From Streptomyces sannanensis (GTDB lineage Bacteria > Actinomycetota > Actinomycetes > Streptomycetales > Streptomycetaceae): a stretch of DNA of 64,000 bases. Shown here in pieces: positions 1 to 7,764 of the stretch (position 1 is its first letter; each line of letters begins with the position of its first letter). The stretch lies in NCBI RefSeq assembly GCF_039536205.1, contig NZ_BAAAYL010000001.1:4960001-5024000 (forward strand), read 5' to 3'. The translations under genes were made by a program, and so were the position numbers. Under the pieces are notes generated by a model. That model saw only the letters and a program-made list of their open reading frames with translations. It ran no database searches and was not told where the DNA came from.

Positions 1-827
1 ACCTGCTTTCGATGCTCCCGTCGAACAACCGCGAGAATCCGCCGGTCGTGCACTCCGAGGACCCGGCGGACCGCCGCTCCGACGTGCTGCTGGACCTGGT
101 CCCGGCGGACGGCAACCGTCCGTACGACATGCACAAGGTGATCGAGGAGCTCGTCGACGACGGCGACTACCTGGAGATCCACGAGCGCTGGGCCCGCAAC
201 ATCATCTGCGCCCTGGCTCGCCTCGACGGCCAGGTCGTGGGCATCGTGGCCAACCAGCCGCAGTCGCTGGCGGGTGTGCTGGACATCGAGGCGTCCGAAA
301 AGGCCGCCCGGTTCGTTCAGATGTGCGATGCCTTCAATATCCCGATCATCACTCTTCTGGACGTGCCCGGCTTCCTGCCCGGCGTCGACCAGGAGCACGG
401 TGGAATCATCAGGCACGGCGCCAAGCTGCTGTACGCGTACTGCAACGCCACCGTGCCGCGGATCTCGCTGATCCTGCGCAAGGCCTACGGCGGCGCGTAC
501 ATCGTGATGGACAGCCAGTCCATCGGCGCCGACCTGACCTACGCGTGGCCCACCAACGAGATCGCGGTCATGGGCGCCGAGGGCGCCGCCAACGTGATCT
601 TCCGTCGGCAGATCGCGGAGGCGGAGGACCCCGAGGCGATGCGCGCCCGCATGGTCAAGGAGTACAAGGCGGAGCTCATGCACCCCTACTACGCGGCCGA
701 GCGAGGACTGGTCGATGACGTGATCGACCCGGCCGAGACCCGCGAGGTGCTCATCGGCTCCCTCGCGATGCTCCGCACCAAGCACGCCGATCTGCCGTCC
801 CGCAAGCACGGCAACCCCCCGCAGTAA
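1..827 (+). CDS. accB: Acyl-CoA carboxylase carboxyltransferase (beta) subunit AccB, 3' part
   Basis: The gene is already open at the left edge (first whole codon at base 3), so the N-terminal half is outside the window. About 274 residues remain. They include NNRENPP, the CoA-pocket stretch LDVPGFLPGVDQE and the glycine-rich AYGGAYIVM segment typical of biotin-dependent acyl-CoA carboxylase beta subunits. The family transfers the carboxyl group from biotin on an alpha subunit to acetyl- or propionyl-CoA, giving malonyl- or methylmalonyl-CoA for fatty acid and polyketide synthesis. The accE-type small subunit 21 bases downstream supports accB. The very similar pccB of propionyl-CoA carboxylase is the alternative and cannot be excluded from this fragment. 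Confidence 0.93.
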   Translation, partial: LLSMLPSNNRENPPVVHSEDPADRRSDVLLDLVPADGNRPYDMHKVIEELVDDGDYLEIHERWARNIICALARLDGQVVGIVANQPQSLAGVLDIEASEKAARFVQMCDAFNIPIITLLDVPGFLPGVDQEHGGIIRHGAKLLYAYCNATVPRISLILRKAYGGAYIVMDSQSIGADLTYAWPTNEIAVMGAEGAANVIFRRQIAEAEDPEAMRARMVKEYKAELMHPYYAAERGLVDDVIDPAETREVLIGSLAMLRTKHADLPSRKHGNPPQ

Positions 828-848
828 CCCACGAGGAGGACACTGCAC

Positions 849-1049
849 ATGAGCACTTCCAACGCCGACACGCTGCTCCGCGTCGAGAAGGGCAACGCCG
901 AGCCCGAGGAGCTGGCCGCGATCACCGCGATCCTGCTGGCCCGCGCGGCCGCTCAGCCCGCTGCCCCGGCCCGTGGCCGCTCCACGGCCGGCTGGCGCCG
1001 CCTGGAGCGCCGTACCGGCTACTACGCGCCGCACAGCTGGCAGCTCTGA
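849..1049 (+). CDS. accE: Acyl-CoA carboxylase epsilon subunit AccE
   Basis: A 66-residue protein with the actinobacterial epsilon-subunit pattern: an acidic N-terminus containing VEKGNAEPEELAAI, then an Ala-rich stretch and a basic end with W. In Streptomyces this subunit is not catalytic; it binds the beta subunit and raises complex activity. ATG at 849 follows GAGGAGG at 833-839, a strong ribosome site. It lies 21 bases after accB and is probably co-transcribed. A terminator-like hairpin follows at 1171. The small size explains why such genes are often missed. Confidence 0.88.
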   Translation: MSTSNADTLLRVEKGNAEPEELAAITAILLARAAAQPAAPARGRSTAGWRRLERRTGYYAPHSWQL

Positions 1050-1170
1050 CGCACAGCACGCCTCGGAGGCCCCGCAGCTCCCCCCCCCGGAGCGCGGGGC
1101 CTCCGGCGTCGGCCGTGAAGAGGCGGGGCGGGGGAAGAAGCCCGGCGCGGGCACCCTGCAGGCAACAGAG

Positions 1171-1205
1171 AAGGCCCTCGCGCTCCGGAGGAGTGCGAGG
1201 GCCTT
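1171..1205. terminator. Hairpin terminator between accE and cvnD2
   Basis: A perfect 11-bp stem (1171-1181 with 1195-1205) and a 13-base loop. It stands between the convergent accBE and cvn2 operons and could end transcription from both sides. There is no U-run, which is usual in Streptomyces. Confidence 0.7.
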
Positions 1206-1225
1206 GGGGCTTGCCGCGCCGGCGG

Positions 1226-1804
1226 CTACCGCAGGCGTGCCATGAGTGCGTGCTCCACCAGGGTGATGAGCGCGGACTTGGCGTCGGCGCGGGCACGGGC
1301 GTCGGTGGTGATGATGGGGGTGTCGGGGCCGATCTGGAGGGCTTCGCGTACTTCGTCGGGGGTGTAGGGCTGGTGTCCGTCGAAGCCGTTGAGGGCGATG
1401 ACGAAGGGGAGGCCGGAGTTCTCGAAGTAGTCGACGGCGGGGAAGCAGTCGGCGAGGCGGCGGGTGTCGACGAGGACGACGGCGCCGATGGCGCCGCGGA
1501 CCAGGTCGTCCCACATGAACCAGAACCGGTCCTGGCCGGGGGTGCCGAACAGGTAGAGGATGAGGTCCTGGTCGAGGGTGATGCGGCCGAAGTCCATGGC
1601 CACCGTGGTGGTGGTCTTGTCCCCGGTGTGGGTGAGGTCGTCGATGCCGGCGCTCGCGCTGGTCATGACGGCTTCGGTGCGCAGGGGGTTGATCTCCGAG
1701 ACGGCGCCGACGAACGTGGTCTTGCCCACGCCGAAGCCGCCCGCCACCACGATCTTCGCGGAGGTGGTAGAACGGCTCGCTCCGCTAGAGCTTCCGAAGT
1801 CCAC
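1226..1804 (-). CDS. cvnD2: Conservon GTPase CvnD2
   Basis: A 192-residue small GTPase of the Streptomyces conservon class (MglA/Rab-like ATP/GTP-binding protein). The P-loop GGFGVGKTT lies near residues 22-30, the switch-II-like GTPGQDRFW near 87-95, and NGFD takes the place of the usual NKxD base-recognition motif. Conservon proteins have been proposed to form a membrane-associated complex resembling a G-protein-coupled receptor, with CvnD as the switch. It is the last gene of the operon and overlaps cvnC2 by 20 bases. It differs from the copy at 6259-6837 at only two residues (position 4 Gly/Ala and the last residue Arg/Lys). Numbering as cvn2 follows S. coelicolor order next to accBE. Confidence 0.93.
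   Translation of the reverse strand: MDFGSSSGASRSTTSAKIVVAGGFGVGKTTFVGAVSEINPLRTEAVMTSASAGIDDLTHTGDKTTTTVAMDFGRITLDQDLILYLFGTPGQDRFWFMWDDLVRGAIGAVVLVDTRRLADCFPAVDYFENSGLPFVIALNGFDGHQPYTPDEVREALQIGPDTPIITTDARARADAKSALITLVEHALMARLR
1233..1771. repeat. 539-bp perfect direct repeat, copy 1 (inside cvnD2)
   Basis: Identical, base for base, to 6266-6804 when the two are read line by line. It covers nearly all of the cvnD coding sequence, so every synonymous site agrees too. Identity falls sharply at both edges. See the gene-conversion finding. Confidence 0.95.
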
Positions 1805-2330
1805 TGAGCACCCTTTCGAGCAGTGTCACGTCTGGCTGGCCGCCGGCGGTCTCGTCGCCGCCGGGCTGATGGATGGCGACAAGTCCGGCCTCCGCCAGGT
1901 CGGCGACAAGGATCCGGGCCACGCCAAGGGGAATGGAAAGAAGTGCCGAGATCTCCGCGACCGACTTGATCTCCTGGCACAGGTGGCAGATCCGCTGGTG
2001 CTCGGGCAACTGCCCGTGCAGCCTGGTGGGATCGGCCGTGGTGTGCACCAGTGCCTCGATGGCGAGCTGGTAGCGCGGCCGGGTCCGGCCGCCGGTCATA
2101 GCATACGGGCGTACGAGCGGACTCGGGCCGCCCGAGCCCGACACCGCCTGGGGAAGAGGCCGTTGCTGCGCCTGTTCATAAGGGGGGTACGGCTGCTGAT
2201 AGGGCTGCTGGTAGAGCTGCTGACCCTGTCTGCCGGGAGCGGAGGGGAAGTTGTACTGGTCGCTCTGGGCGAGCTCGCCCGGAATGGGCTGAGTACCGTT
2301 GTACACGTGGCTGTTGTGGGGTGTTGCCAC
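1785..2330 (-). CDS. cvnC2: Conservon DUF742 protein CvnC2
   Basis: 181 residues. The first 75 are rich in Gln, Pro and Tyr (repeats such as QQPYQQPYPP). The remainder is the DUF742 winged-helix-like domain with VRPYAMTGGRTRPRY, LPEHQRICHLC and a C-terminal VTLLERVLSGLRKL. CvnC is the third component of conservons; its biochemical role is not established, though a DNA-binding fold has been suggested for DUF742. It lies 91 bases after cvnB2 and overlaps cvnD2, so the two are translationally coupled. The Q/Y-rich extension is much longer than in CvnC1 (135 residues), where it is nearly absent. Confidence 0.9.
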   Translation of the reverse strand: MATPHNSHVYNGTQPIPGELAQSDQYNFPSAPGRQGQQLYQQPYQQPYPPYEQAQQRPLPQAVSGSGGPSPLVRPYAMTGGRTRPRYQLAIEALVHTTADPTRLHGQLPEHQRICHLCQEIKSVAEISALLSIPLGVARILVADLAEAGLVAIHQPGGDETAGGQPDVTLLERVLSGLRKL

Positions 2331-2421
2331 TGTTCCTCCTCCTACTAGCCGTTCCCTGTCCCTTTGTTGTTACGCCACCGCACCTTAACGGCGCGGTGGC
2401 GAGAAACGCACGGCCTGTCTG

Positions 2422-2844
2422 TCAGTTGAGAAGACTCCCCTGGAGTTCGGCACGCAGATCCGGGGTGAGGACGGTGCCCGCCCGGTCGACGAGGAGGGCC
2501 ATCTCGTACCCGACGAGACCGATGTCGGCCTCGGGGTGGGCGAGTACGGCCAGCGACGATCCGTCGGAGATGGACATGAGGAAGAGGAACCCACGTTCCA
2601 TCTCCACCACGGTCTGGTTGACGGCGCCGCCCTCGAAGATCCGGGATGCCCCCGCGGTCAGCGAGGTCAGTCCGGAGGCCACGGCCGCGAGCTGGTCGGC
2701 GCGGTCGCGCGGGAACCCTTCGGACATGGCCAGAAGGAGTCCGTCGGCGGAGACCACCACAGTGTGGGACACCCCGGGGGTGTTGTCCACAAAGTTGGTG
2801 ATCAACCAGTTCAGGTTCTGTGCCGCCTGGCTCATCGGGCTCAC
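2422..2844 (-). CDS. cvnB2: Conservon roadblock/LC7 protein CvnB2
   Basis: 140 residues from a GTG at 2844 that has GGAG seven bases upstream. An ATG three codons later (MSQAAQNLNWL) is the alternative. The protein is a single roadblock/LC7 domain (TPGVSHTVVVSADGLLLA, then DRADQLAAVASGL). In the MglA/MglB family such domains act as GTPase-activating partners, so CvnB probably binds CvnD; that is inference. It starts one base after the cvnA2 stop, indicating coupling. It is closely similar to cvnB1 at 7339-7764. Confidence 0.92.
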   Translation of the reverse strand: MSPMSQAAQNLNWLITNFVDNTPGVSHTVVVSADGLLLAMSEGFPRDRADQLAAVASGLTSLTAGASRIFEGGAVNQTVVEMERGFLFLMSISDGSSLAVLAHPEADIGLVGYEMALLVDRAGTVLTPDLRAELQGSLLN

Positions 2845-2845
2845 A

Positions 2846-5800
2846 CTAACGCTCCTGGTTGTAGCTGCTACCCGGGCCGAAGCCCGTTCCGTTCGTGTCC
2901 GATCCCGCGTTGCGTCCCTGCTGGACACCGCGGCGCAGGTTACTCAGCCTGCCCCGCACGGCCTCGGGCGCACGGGAGACCTGGGGGCCGCCCTGCGGGG
3001 TCTGCTCCGCCGTCCCCTCGACCAGATTGGCCTTGGGTACCCGGCGGGGAAGACCGGAGGGGGTGACCCCGCCCGCCTTCGGGTCGCGGAGCTTTCCTGC
3101 CCGCTGCCAGCGCTCGTCATTGGCCGAGCGCCAGTCACCGGAGTCGTTCCCGTCGTTCCGTGCTGCCTGCAGATCGGACGGCTGCGGCTGCGCGGCGACG
3201 GGCCGCTCCTCATCACTGTCCACGGGCTGGAACTGCTGCCGGCTGCCGCGGCGCGGCAGGCCTGCGTCGGTCAGACCGTGGTCGGTGTTCGGGGCGGACT
3301 CCGGATGATCGAAGCCTACGCGCTCCGGGGCGATCACGTCAGCGCCCGGGGCGGATTCCGCTTCCGTCCCGTAGACCGGGGCGTACGCCCCCTCGTAGGC
3401 ACCCTGATCCTGCCACTCGCCCTGCTGGGTGTGGGGGGCATAGGCGCCGTCGAAGGGCTGCTGGGAGGTCGCGAGGGACGGGAAGGGGCCTTCCGTATAG
3501 GCCTGCTCCGGGTAACCGCCGGGGTAGCCGTTCCGGTACTCCGCGGCGTACTCGGAGGCGTACGGCTGCTGCTCGTAGCCCTGCTCTTCGTACCCCTGCT
3601 CGTCGTGATCCTCCGGCTGTACGGAGCCGGCCTGCGCCGCCGGCGTGGCACGGCGTTCCTCGCGCATCAGTGAGCGGCCCACCGGGTCCGTCTCGGGCGC
3701 GGCGGCGGCCGGATCCTCGTACCGCGAGTCGTCGAAGCCGAGTTCGGCCGCGGTCCGCATCTGAACGGGGTCGAACGACTGCTGCTCGGGGATCATCGAG
3801 GAGACCGTGAAGGCGCTCTCCTGGCCCTCGTCGCCACCGCCGCCGTGGGTGATGCCGTCGGGCAGCATGACCAGGGAGGTGGTGCCGGCCTGTTCGCCCG
3901 AGGGGCGCAGCTGGACACGGATGCCGTGCCGGTCGGCGAGACGGCCGACCACGAAGAGACCCATGTGCTGCGAGATCGCGGCGTCCACGGTCGGCGGGTT
4001 GGCCAGCCGGTGGTTGATGTCGGCGAAGTCCTCGGAGGTCAGGCCGATGCCCTTGTCGTGGATCTCGATCATCACGCGGCCGTCGGGGAGACGGGTCGCG
4101 GTGACGCGCACCTTGGTCTGCGGGGAGGAGAACGTGGTGGCGTTCTCCAGCAGCTCGGCGAGCAGATGCACGAGGTCGGTCACGGTGTGGCCGTGGATCT
4201 CGGCCTCGGGGACGCCGGCCAGCTCGATGCGCTCGTACTGCTCCACCTCGGAGGCGGCGGCGCGCAGCACATCGACCAGCGGGACCGGCTGGTCCCAGCG
4301 GCGGCCGGGTTCCTGGCCGGCGAGGATGAGGAGGTTCTCGCCGTTGCGGCGCATACGGGTCGCCAGGTGGTCCAGCCGGAAGAGGTTCTCCAGCTGCTCC
4401 GGGTCGGCCTCGTTGTTCTCCAGGTCGGTGATCAGGGACAGCTGTCCCTCGATCAGGCCCTGGTTGCGCTGCGACAGATTGGTGAAGATCGCGTTGATGT
4501 TGCCCCGGAGCAGTGCCTGCTCGGAGGCGAGCCGGACTGCCTCGCGGTGGACCTGGTCGAAGGCGCGGGCGACCTCGCCGATCTCGTCGTGGGACGTGAT
4601 CGGGATCGGCTCGACGCGGGTGTCGACCCGGCCGGGCTCGGTACGGGAGAGCTGGTCGACCAGCATCGGCAGACGCTGCTCGGCGATACCGAAGGCGGCG
4701 GTGCGCAGCCGGCGCATGGAGCGGCTCATATGGCGGGCCATGAGCCCGCCCATGACGAATGCGGCCAGCATCGAGACGACCACGATGCCACCGTTGACGT
4801 AGGCGTCGGTGGCGGCGGCGGCCGAGATGTCCCCGGCCTCCTTCACGGCCTTGTCGACGAGTTCGGTCTCGATCTCGCTGTAGCCGTCGAACTTGGCCGT
4901 GGCGGCGGCCATCCAGGTCTCGGCGGTGATGTCGTCGGCCTTGAGGCTCTCGGGGTCCCGGCCCTTGCCGATCTCGCGGGCCATGCCGCCGAAGACCGAG
5001 AGCTTCTCGTCGCGCGGCGGGTTGAGCCCGGCGGCCTTGAGCTTCTTCTCGTCGTCGGCCGCCTTGGCCAGCATGACTTCCGTCAAGCGGTCGCTGTCCG
5101 CCTCGGTGCCACCGGAGACGTACTCGTCGAGGGCGGTCTGCTCCAGGTAGTTGTACGAGTTGAAGGCGACGGTCTGCTGGGCGCGCACCGACTTGTCCTC
5201 GGCGGGCCGGATCAGCAGGTGCGTACCGATGGAGCGTTGGAGCGAGGTGGCGGCCTTGGCGAGCTGAATGGCGTAGACCGTACGGCCGTAGCTGGTGATG
5301 TTGCCGGTGCCGAGGCCGAGTTCGTTGGAGAACGCCATCAGCGAGTGCTGGACCTTGGTGTAGCCCTCTTCGGTCTTCACCGGGTCCATGGACTTGCCGT
5401 AGGCGGCCTTGCGGAGGGCGTCGAGCTCGGGCTCCTCGGCCCTGAAGAGGTTGAGCCGGCGCTGCAGACGCTCCGTGTCCGGCATCTCCTGGACGGCCTG
5501 GTCGAACTTGCTCTTGGCGGAGTTGGTGGTCTCGTACGCCTTGCTGACCGCGTTGCTGTCGCTCTTGCCGGACAGCAGCGGAGCGGCGGTGAGGTCACGC
5601 TCGTTGAGCAGCGCCTGCCCGTACTCGGACGCGGCGCGTACGAGCAGCGCGGTCTTCTCGGCGTCCTGGGCGTCGCTCCACGTCTGAACCGACGCGTTCA
5701 CCTGGAAGCCGCCCATGACGATGCCGACCAGAGCGGGGATCAGGAGGATCGCGTTCAGCTTGGCGGGCACCCGCCAGTTGCGCGGGGACAGCTTGCTGGA

Positions 5801-5920
5801 GCTGCCGTCCGCCGGGGGCGTGGCTGTGGGTACGACGGCGGGCGGCACCGCGGTTCGCGGCGGCGGGGTGAAGTTGCCCCGTGCCTGCTCGGGCCCGGGA
5901 CCGGCGCTGCTTCGCCTCAC
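2846..5920 (-). CDS. cvnA2: Conservon sensor histidine-kinase-like ATPase CvnA2
   Basis: 1024 residues from a GTG at 5920. A Pro-rich cytoplasmic N-terminus (about 1-50) is followed by TM1 (about 52-73), an extracytoplasmic helical sensor region (75-372), TM2 (about 373-396), a HAMP-like linker, a kinase-like helix pair (EQALLRGNINAIFTNLS), and a HATPase_c domain (about 500-690: DLVHLLAELLENATTFSSP, then HDKGIGLTSED). The 330-residue tail is disordered and rich in Q, E, Y and G. It belongs to the nitrate/nitrite-sensor-like kinase group and is the receptor-like conservon component. It is the first gene of its operon, with about 340 bases of upstream spacer. Confidence 0.93.
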   Translation of the reverse strand: MRRSSAGPGPEQARGNFTPPPRTAVPPAVVPTATPPADGSSSKLSPRNWRVPAKLNAILLIPALVGIVMGGFQVNASVQTWSDAQDAEKTALLVRAASEYGQALLNERDLTAAPLLSGKSDSNAVSKAYETTNSAKSKFDQAVQEMPDTERLQRRLNLFRAEEPELDALRKAAYGKSMDPVKTEEGYTKVQHSLMAFSNELGLGTGNITSYGRTVYAIQLAKAATSLQRSIGTHLLIRPAEDKSVRAQQTVAFNSYNYLEQTALDEYVSGGTEADSDRLTEVMLAKAADDEKKLKAAGLNPPRDEKLSVFGGMAREIGKGRDPESLKADDITAETWMAAATAKFDGYSEIETELVDKAVKEAGDISAAAATDAYVNGGIVVVSMLAAFVMGGLMARHMSRSMRRLRTAAFGIAEQRLPMLVDQLSRTEPGRVDTRVEPIPITSHDEIGEVARAFDQVHREAVRLASEQALLRGNINAIFTNLSQRNQGLIEGQLSLITDLENNEADPEQLENLFRLDHLATRMRRNGENLLILAGQEPGRRWDQPVPLVDVLRAAASEVEQYERIELAGVPEAEIHGHTVTDLVHLLAELLENATTFSSPQTKVRVTATRLPDGRVMIEIHDKGIGLTSEDFADINHRLANPPTVDAAISQHMGLFVVGRLADRHGIRVQLRPSGEQAGTTSLVMLPDGITHGGGGDEGQESAFTVSSMIPEQQSFDPVQMRTAAELGFDDSRYEDPAAAAPETDPVGRSLMREERRATPAAQAGSVQPEDHDEQGYEEQGYEQQPYASEYAAEYRNGYPGGYPEQAYTEGPFPSLATSQQPFDGAYAPHTQQGEWQDQGAYEGAYAPVYGTEAESAPGADVIAPERVGFDHPESAPNTDHGLTDAGLPRRGSRQQFQPVDSDEERPVAAQPQPSDLQAARNDGNDSGDWRSANDERWQRAGKLRDPKAGGVTPSGLPRRVPKANLVEGTAEQTPQGGPQVSRAPEAVRGRLSNLRRGVQQGRNAGSDTNGTGFGPGSSYNQER

Positions 5921-6258
5921 TCGACCAACTACCTCTCGGCGTCGGCACGTGGGGGGTGCCGAAATTGTTCAGAGCCGTACTACTGGGGAGTCCGTCGAAT
6001 TCCAGCACGCCGGGCGGCCACGGTCCAAACAGCTGGATCCCGCTGTTCCCCGCCTCGAAGGCCACAGATAAAACGGTCATAAAGAACGAGCCCCACCAAA
6101 AGGTGAGGCCGATATGAGCACAGCGGCACCGGCTGAACGCGGCGGGTGTCCGAAGCTCGGGAATTCTCTGTCGAAACGTTATGAACTCCGGGGCGGAGCG
6201 TGGCCGAAGCCACAGTCCGCCCCAGGCACGGAATACGACAACTTCCGTATGGCCCGGA
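5921..6258. other. Spacer between cvnA2 and cvnD1
   Basis: 338 bases with no credible gene. It must hold the cvn2 promoter (reading leftward) and the end of the cvn1 transcript. The stretch 6060-6180 is clearly less GC-rich than its surroundings. I could not assign a specific promoter or a convincing terminator. Confidence 0.5.
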
Positions 6259-6837
6259 CTACTTGAGGCGTGCCATGAGTGCGTGCTCCACCAGGGTGAT
6301 GAGCGCGGACTTGGCGTCGGCGCGGGCACGGGCGTCGGTGGTGATGATGGGGGTGTCGGGGCCGATCTGGAGGGCTTCGCGTACTTCGTCGGGGGTGTAG
6401 GGCTGGTGTCCGTCGAAGCCGTTGAGGGCGATGACGAAGGGGAGGCCGGAGTTCTCGAAGTAGTCGACGGCGGGGAAGCAGTCGGCGAGGCGGCGGGTGT
6501 CGACGAGGACGACGGCGCCGATGGCGCCGCGGACCAGGTCGTCCCACATGAACCAGAACCGGTCCTGGCCGGGGGTGCCGAACAGGTAGAGGATGAGGTC
6601 CTGGTCGAGGGTGATGCGGCCGAAGTCCATGGCCACCGTGGTGGTGGTCTTGTCCCCGGTGTGGGTGAGGTCGTCGATGCCGGCGCTCGCGCTGGTCATG
6701 ACGGCTTCGGTGCGCAGGGGGTTGATCTCCGAGACGGCGCCGACGAACGTGGTCTTGCCCACGCCGAAGCCGCCCGCCACCACGATCTTCGCGGAGGTGG
6801 TAGAGCGGGAGGCACCGCTAGAGCTTGCGAAGTCCAC
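6259..6837 (-). CDS. cvnD1: Conservon GTPase CvnD1
   Basis: 192 residues, nearly identical to CvnD2 (two substitutions), with the same P-loop GGFGVGKTT, GTPGQDRFW and NGFD motifs. It is the last gene of the cvn1 operon and overlaps cvnC1 by 20 bases, exactly as in cvn2. The identity reaches the DNA level over 539 bases, while the partner genes cvnA and cvnC have diverged. The two operons therefore share an interchangeable GTPase but differ in receptor and DUF742 partner. Confidence 0.93.
   Translation of the reverse strand: MDFASSSGASRSTTSAKIVVAGGFGVGKTTFVGAVSEINPLRTEAVMTSASAGIDDLTHTGDKTTTTVAMDFGRITLDQDLILYLFGTPGQDRFWFMWDDLVRGAIGAVVLVDTRRLADCFPAVDYFENSGLPFVIALNGFDGHQPYTPDEVREALQIGPDTPIITTDARARADAKSALITLVEHALMARLK
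6266..6804. repeat. 539-bp perfect direct repeat, copy 2 (inside cvnD1)
   Basis: The partner of 1233-1771, offset 5033 bases, same orientation. Recombination between the copies would remove one conservon-sized block and leave a hybrid cvnD. Confidence 0.95.
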
Positions 6838-7225
6838 TGAGCACCCTTTCGAGCAGTGTCACATCCGGCGTTCCGCCGGCCTCTCCGTTGCCCGGCTGGT
6901 GGATCGCCACCATGCCGGCTTCCGCCAGGTCGGCGACAAGAATGCGCGCGACACCGAGCGGCATCGACAGCAGTGCCGAGATCTCCGCGACCGACTTGAC
7001 CTCCCGGCACAGGTGGCAGATCCGCTGGTGCTCGGGGAGCAGACTCGCGAGGTGCATAGGGTCTGCCGTCGTCGACACCAGGGCCTCGATGGCGAGCTGG
7101 TAACGCGGCCGGGTCCGGCCGCCGGTCATCGCGTAGGGACGTACCAGCGGCTGTTCGCCTTCACCGTCGTACGACGCTTCATGCAAAGCGCCGTACGCAT
7201 CGGGTGAGGCGGGGGGCGGGGTCAT
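6818..7225 (-). CDS. cvnC1: Conservon DUF742 protein CvnC1
   Basis: 135 residues. A short N-terminus (about 25 residues) leads into the DUF742 domain: VRPYAMTGGRTRPRY, STTADPMHLASLLPEHQRICHLC, VTLLERVLSGLRKL. The domain is close to that of CvnC2, but the long Q/Y-rich arm is missing. A spacer of 113 bases separates it from cvnB1, and the stop overlaps cvnD1. Its function within the conservon complex is unknown. The two conserved Cys in ICHLC are seen in both copies. Confidence 0.9.
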   Translation of the reverse strand: MTPPPASPDAYGALHEASYDGEGEQPLVRPYAMTGGRTRPRYQLAIEALVSTTADPMHLASLLPEHQRICHLCREVKSVAEISALLSMPLGVARILVADLAEAGMVAIHQPGNGEAGGTPDVTLLERVLSGLRKL

Positions 7226-7338
7226 GAATCCTCCGGGCGTGTCGGCCGGTGGGGGGACGGTGTGCGCGGCCGGATGGAAAAGATGGTCGGGACGTTACCT
7301 GGTGCGTGGGGGCGCCGGGTGTCCTGTTACGGATTGTG

Positions 7339-7764
7339 TTACTGACGCAACAGGCTTCCCTGGAGTTCGGCGCGCAGGTCCGGGGTGAGGACCGTGCCCG
7401 CTCGGTCGACGAGGAGGGCCATTTCGTACCCGATGAGACCGATGTCGGCATCGGGGTGGGCGAGTACGGCCAGCGACGATCCGTCGGAGATGGACATGAG
7501 GAAGAGGAACCCACGCTCCATCTCCACCACGGTCTGGCTGACGGTGCCGCCCTCGAAGATCCGGGATGCCCCCGCGGTCAGCGAGGTGAGACCGGAGGCC
7601 ACCGCCGCGAGCTGGTCGGCGCGGTCGCGGGGAAATCCTTCGGACATCGCGAGGAGAAGTCCGTCTGCCGAGACCACCACGGTGTGGGACACCCCGGGGG
7701 TGTTGTCCACGAAGTTGGTGATCAGCCAGTTGAGGTTCTGTGCCGCCTGGCTCATCGGGCTCAA
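7339..7764 (-). CDS. cvnB1: Conservon roadblock/LC7 protein CvnB1
   Basis: 141 residues, a single roadblock/LC7 domain almost identical to CvnB2 apart from the C-terminal end (LLRQ instead of LLN). I chose a TTG at 7764 because it overlaps the cvnA1 stop in a TTGA arrangement and has GGAG eight bases upstream; the ATG at 7755 is the alternative. It is the probable regulator of the CvnD1 switch, by analogy with MglB-MglA. Confidence 0.9.
   Translation of the reverse strand: MSPMSQAAQNLNWLITNFVDNTPGVSHTVVVSADGLLLAMSEGFPRDRADQLAAVASGLTSLTAGASRIFEGGTVSQTVVEMERGFLFLMSISDGSSLAVLAHPDADIGLIGYEMALLVDRAGTVLTPDLRAELQGSLLRQ

Noticed and set aside
3845..6082. Long open frame of 745 codons on the plus strand opposite cvnA2
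   Set aside because: It is the mirror of a real gene with biased third positions. The translation is Gly/Val/Leu/Arg-rich without motifs, and the other strand encodes a clear membrane kinase.
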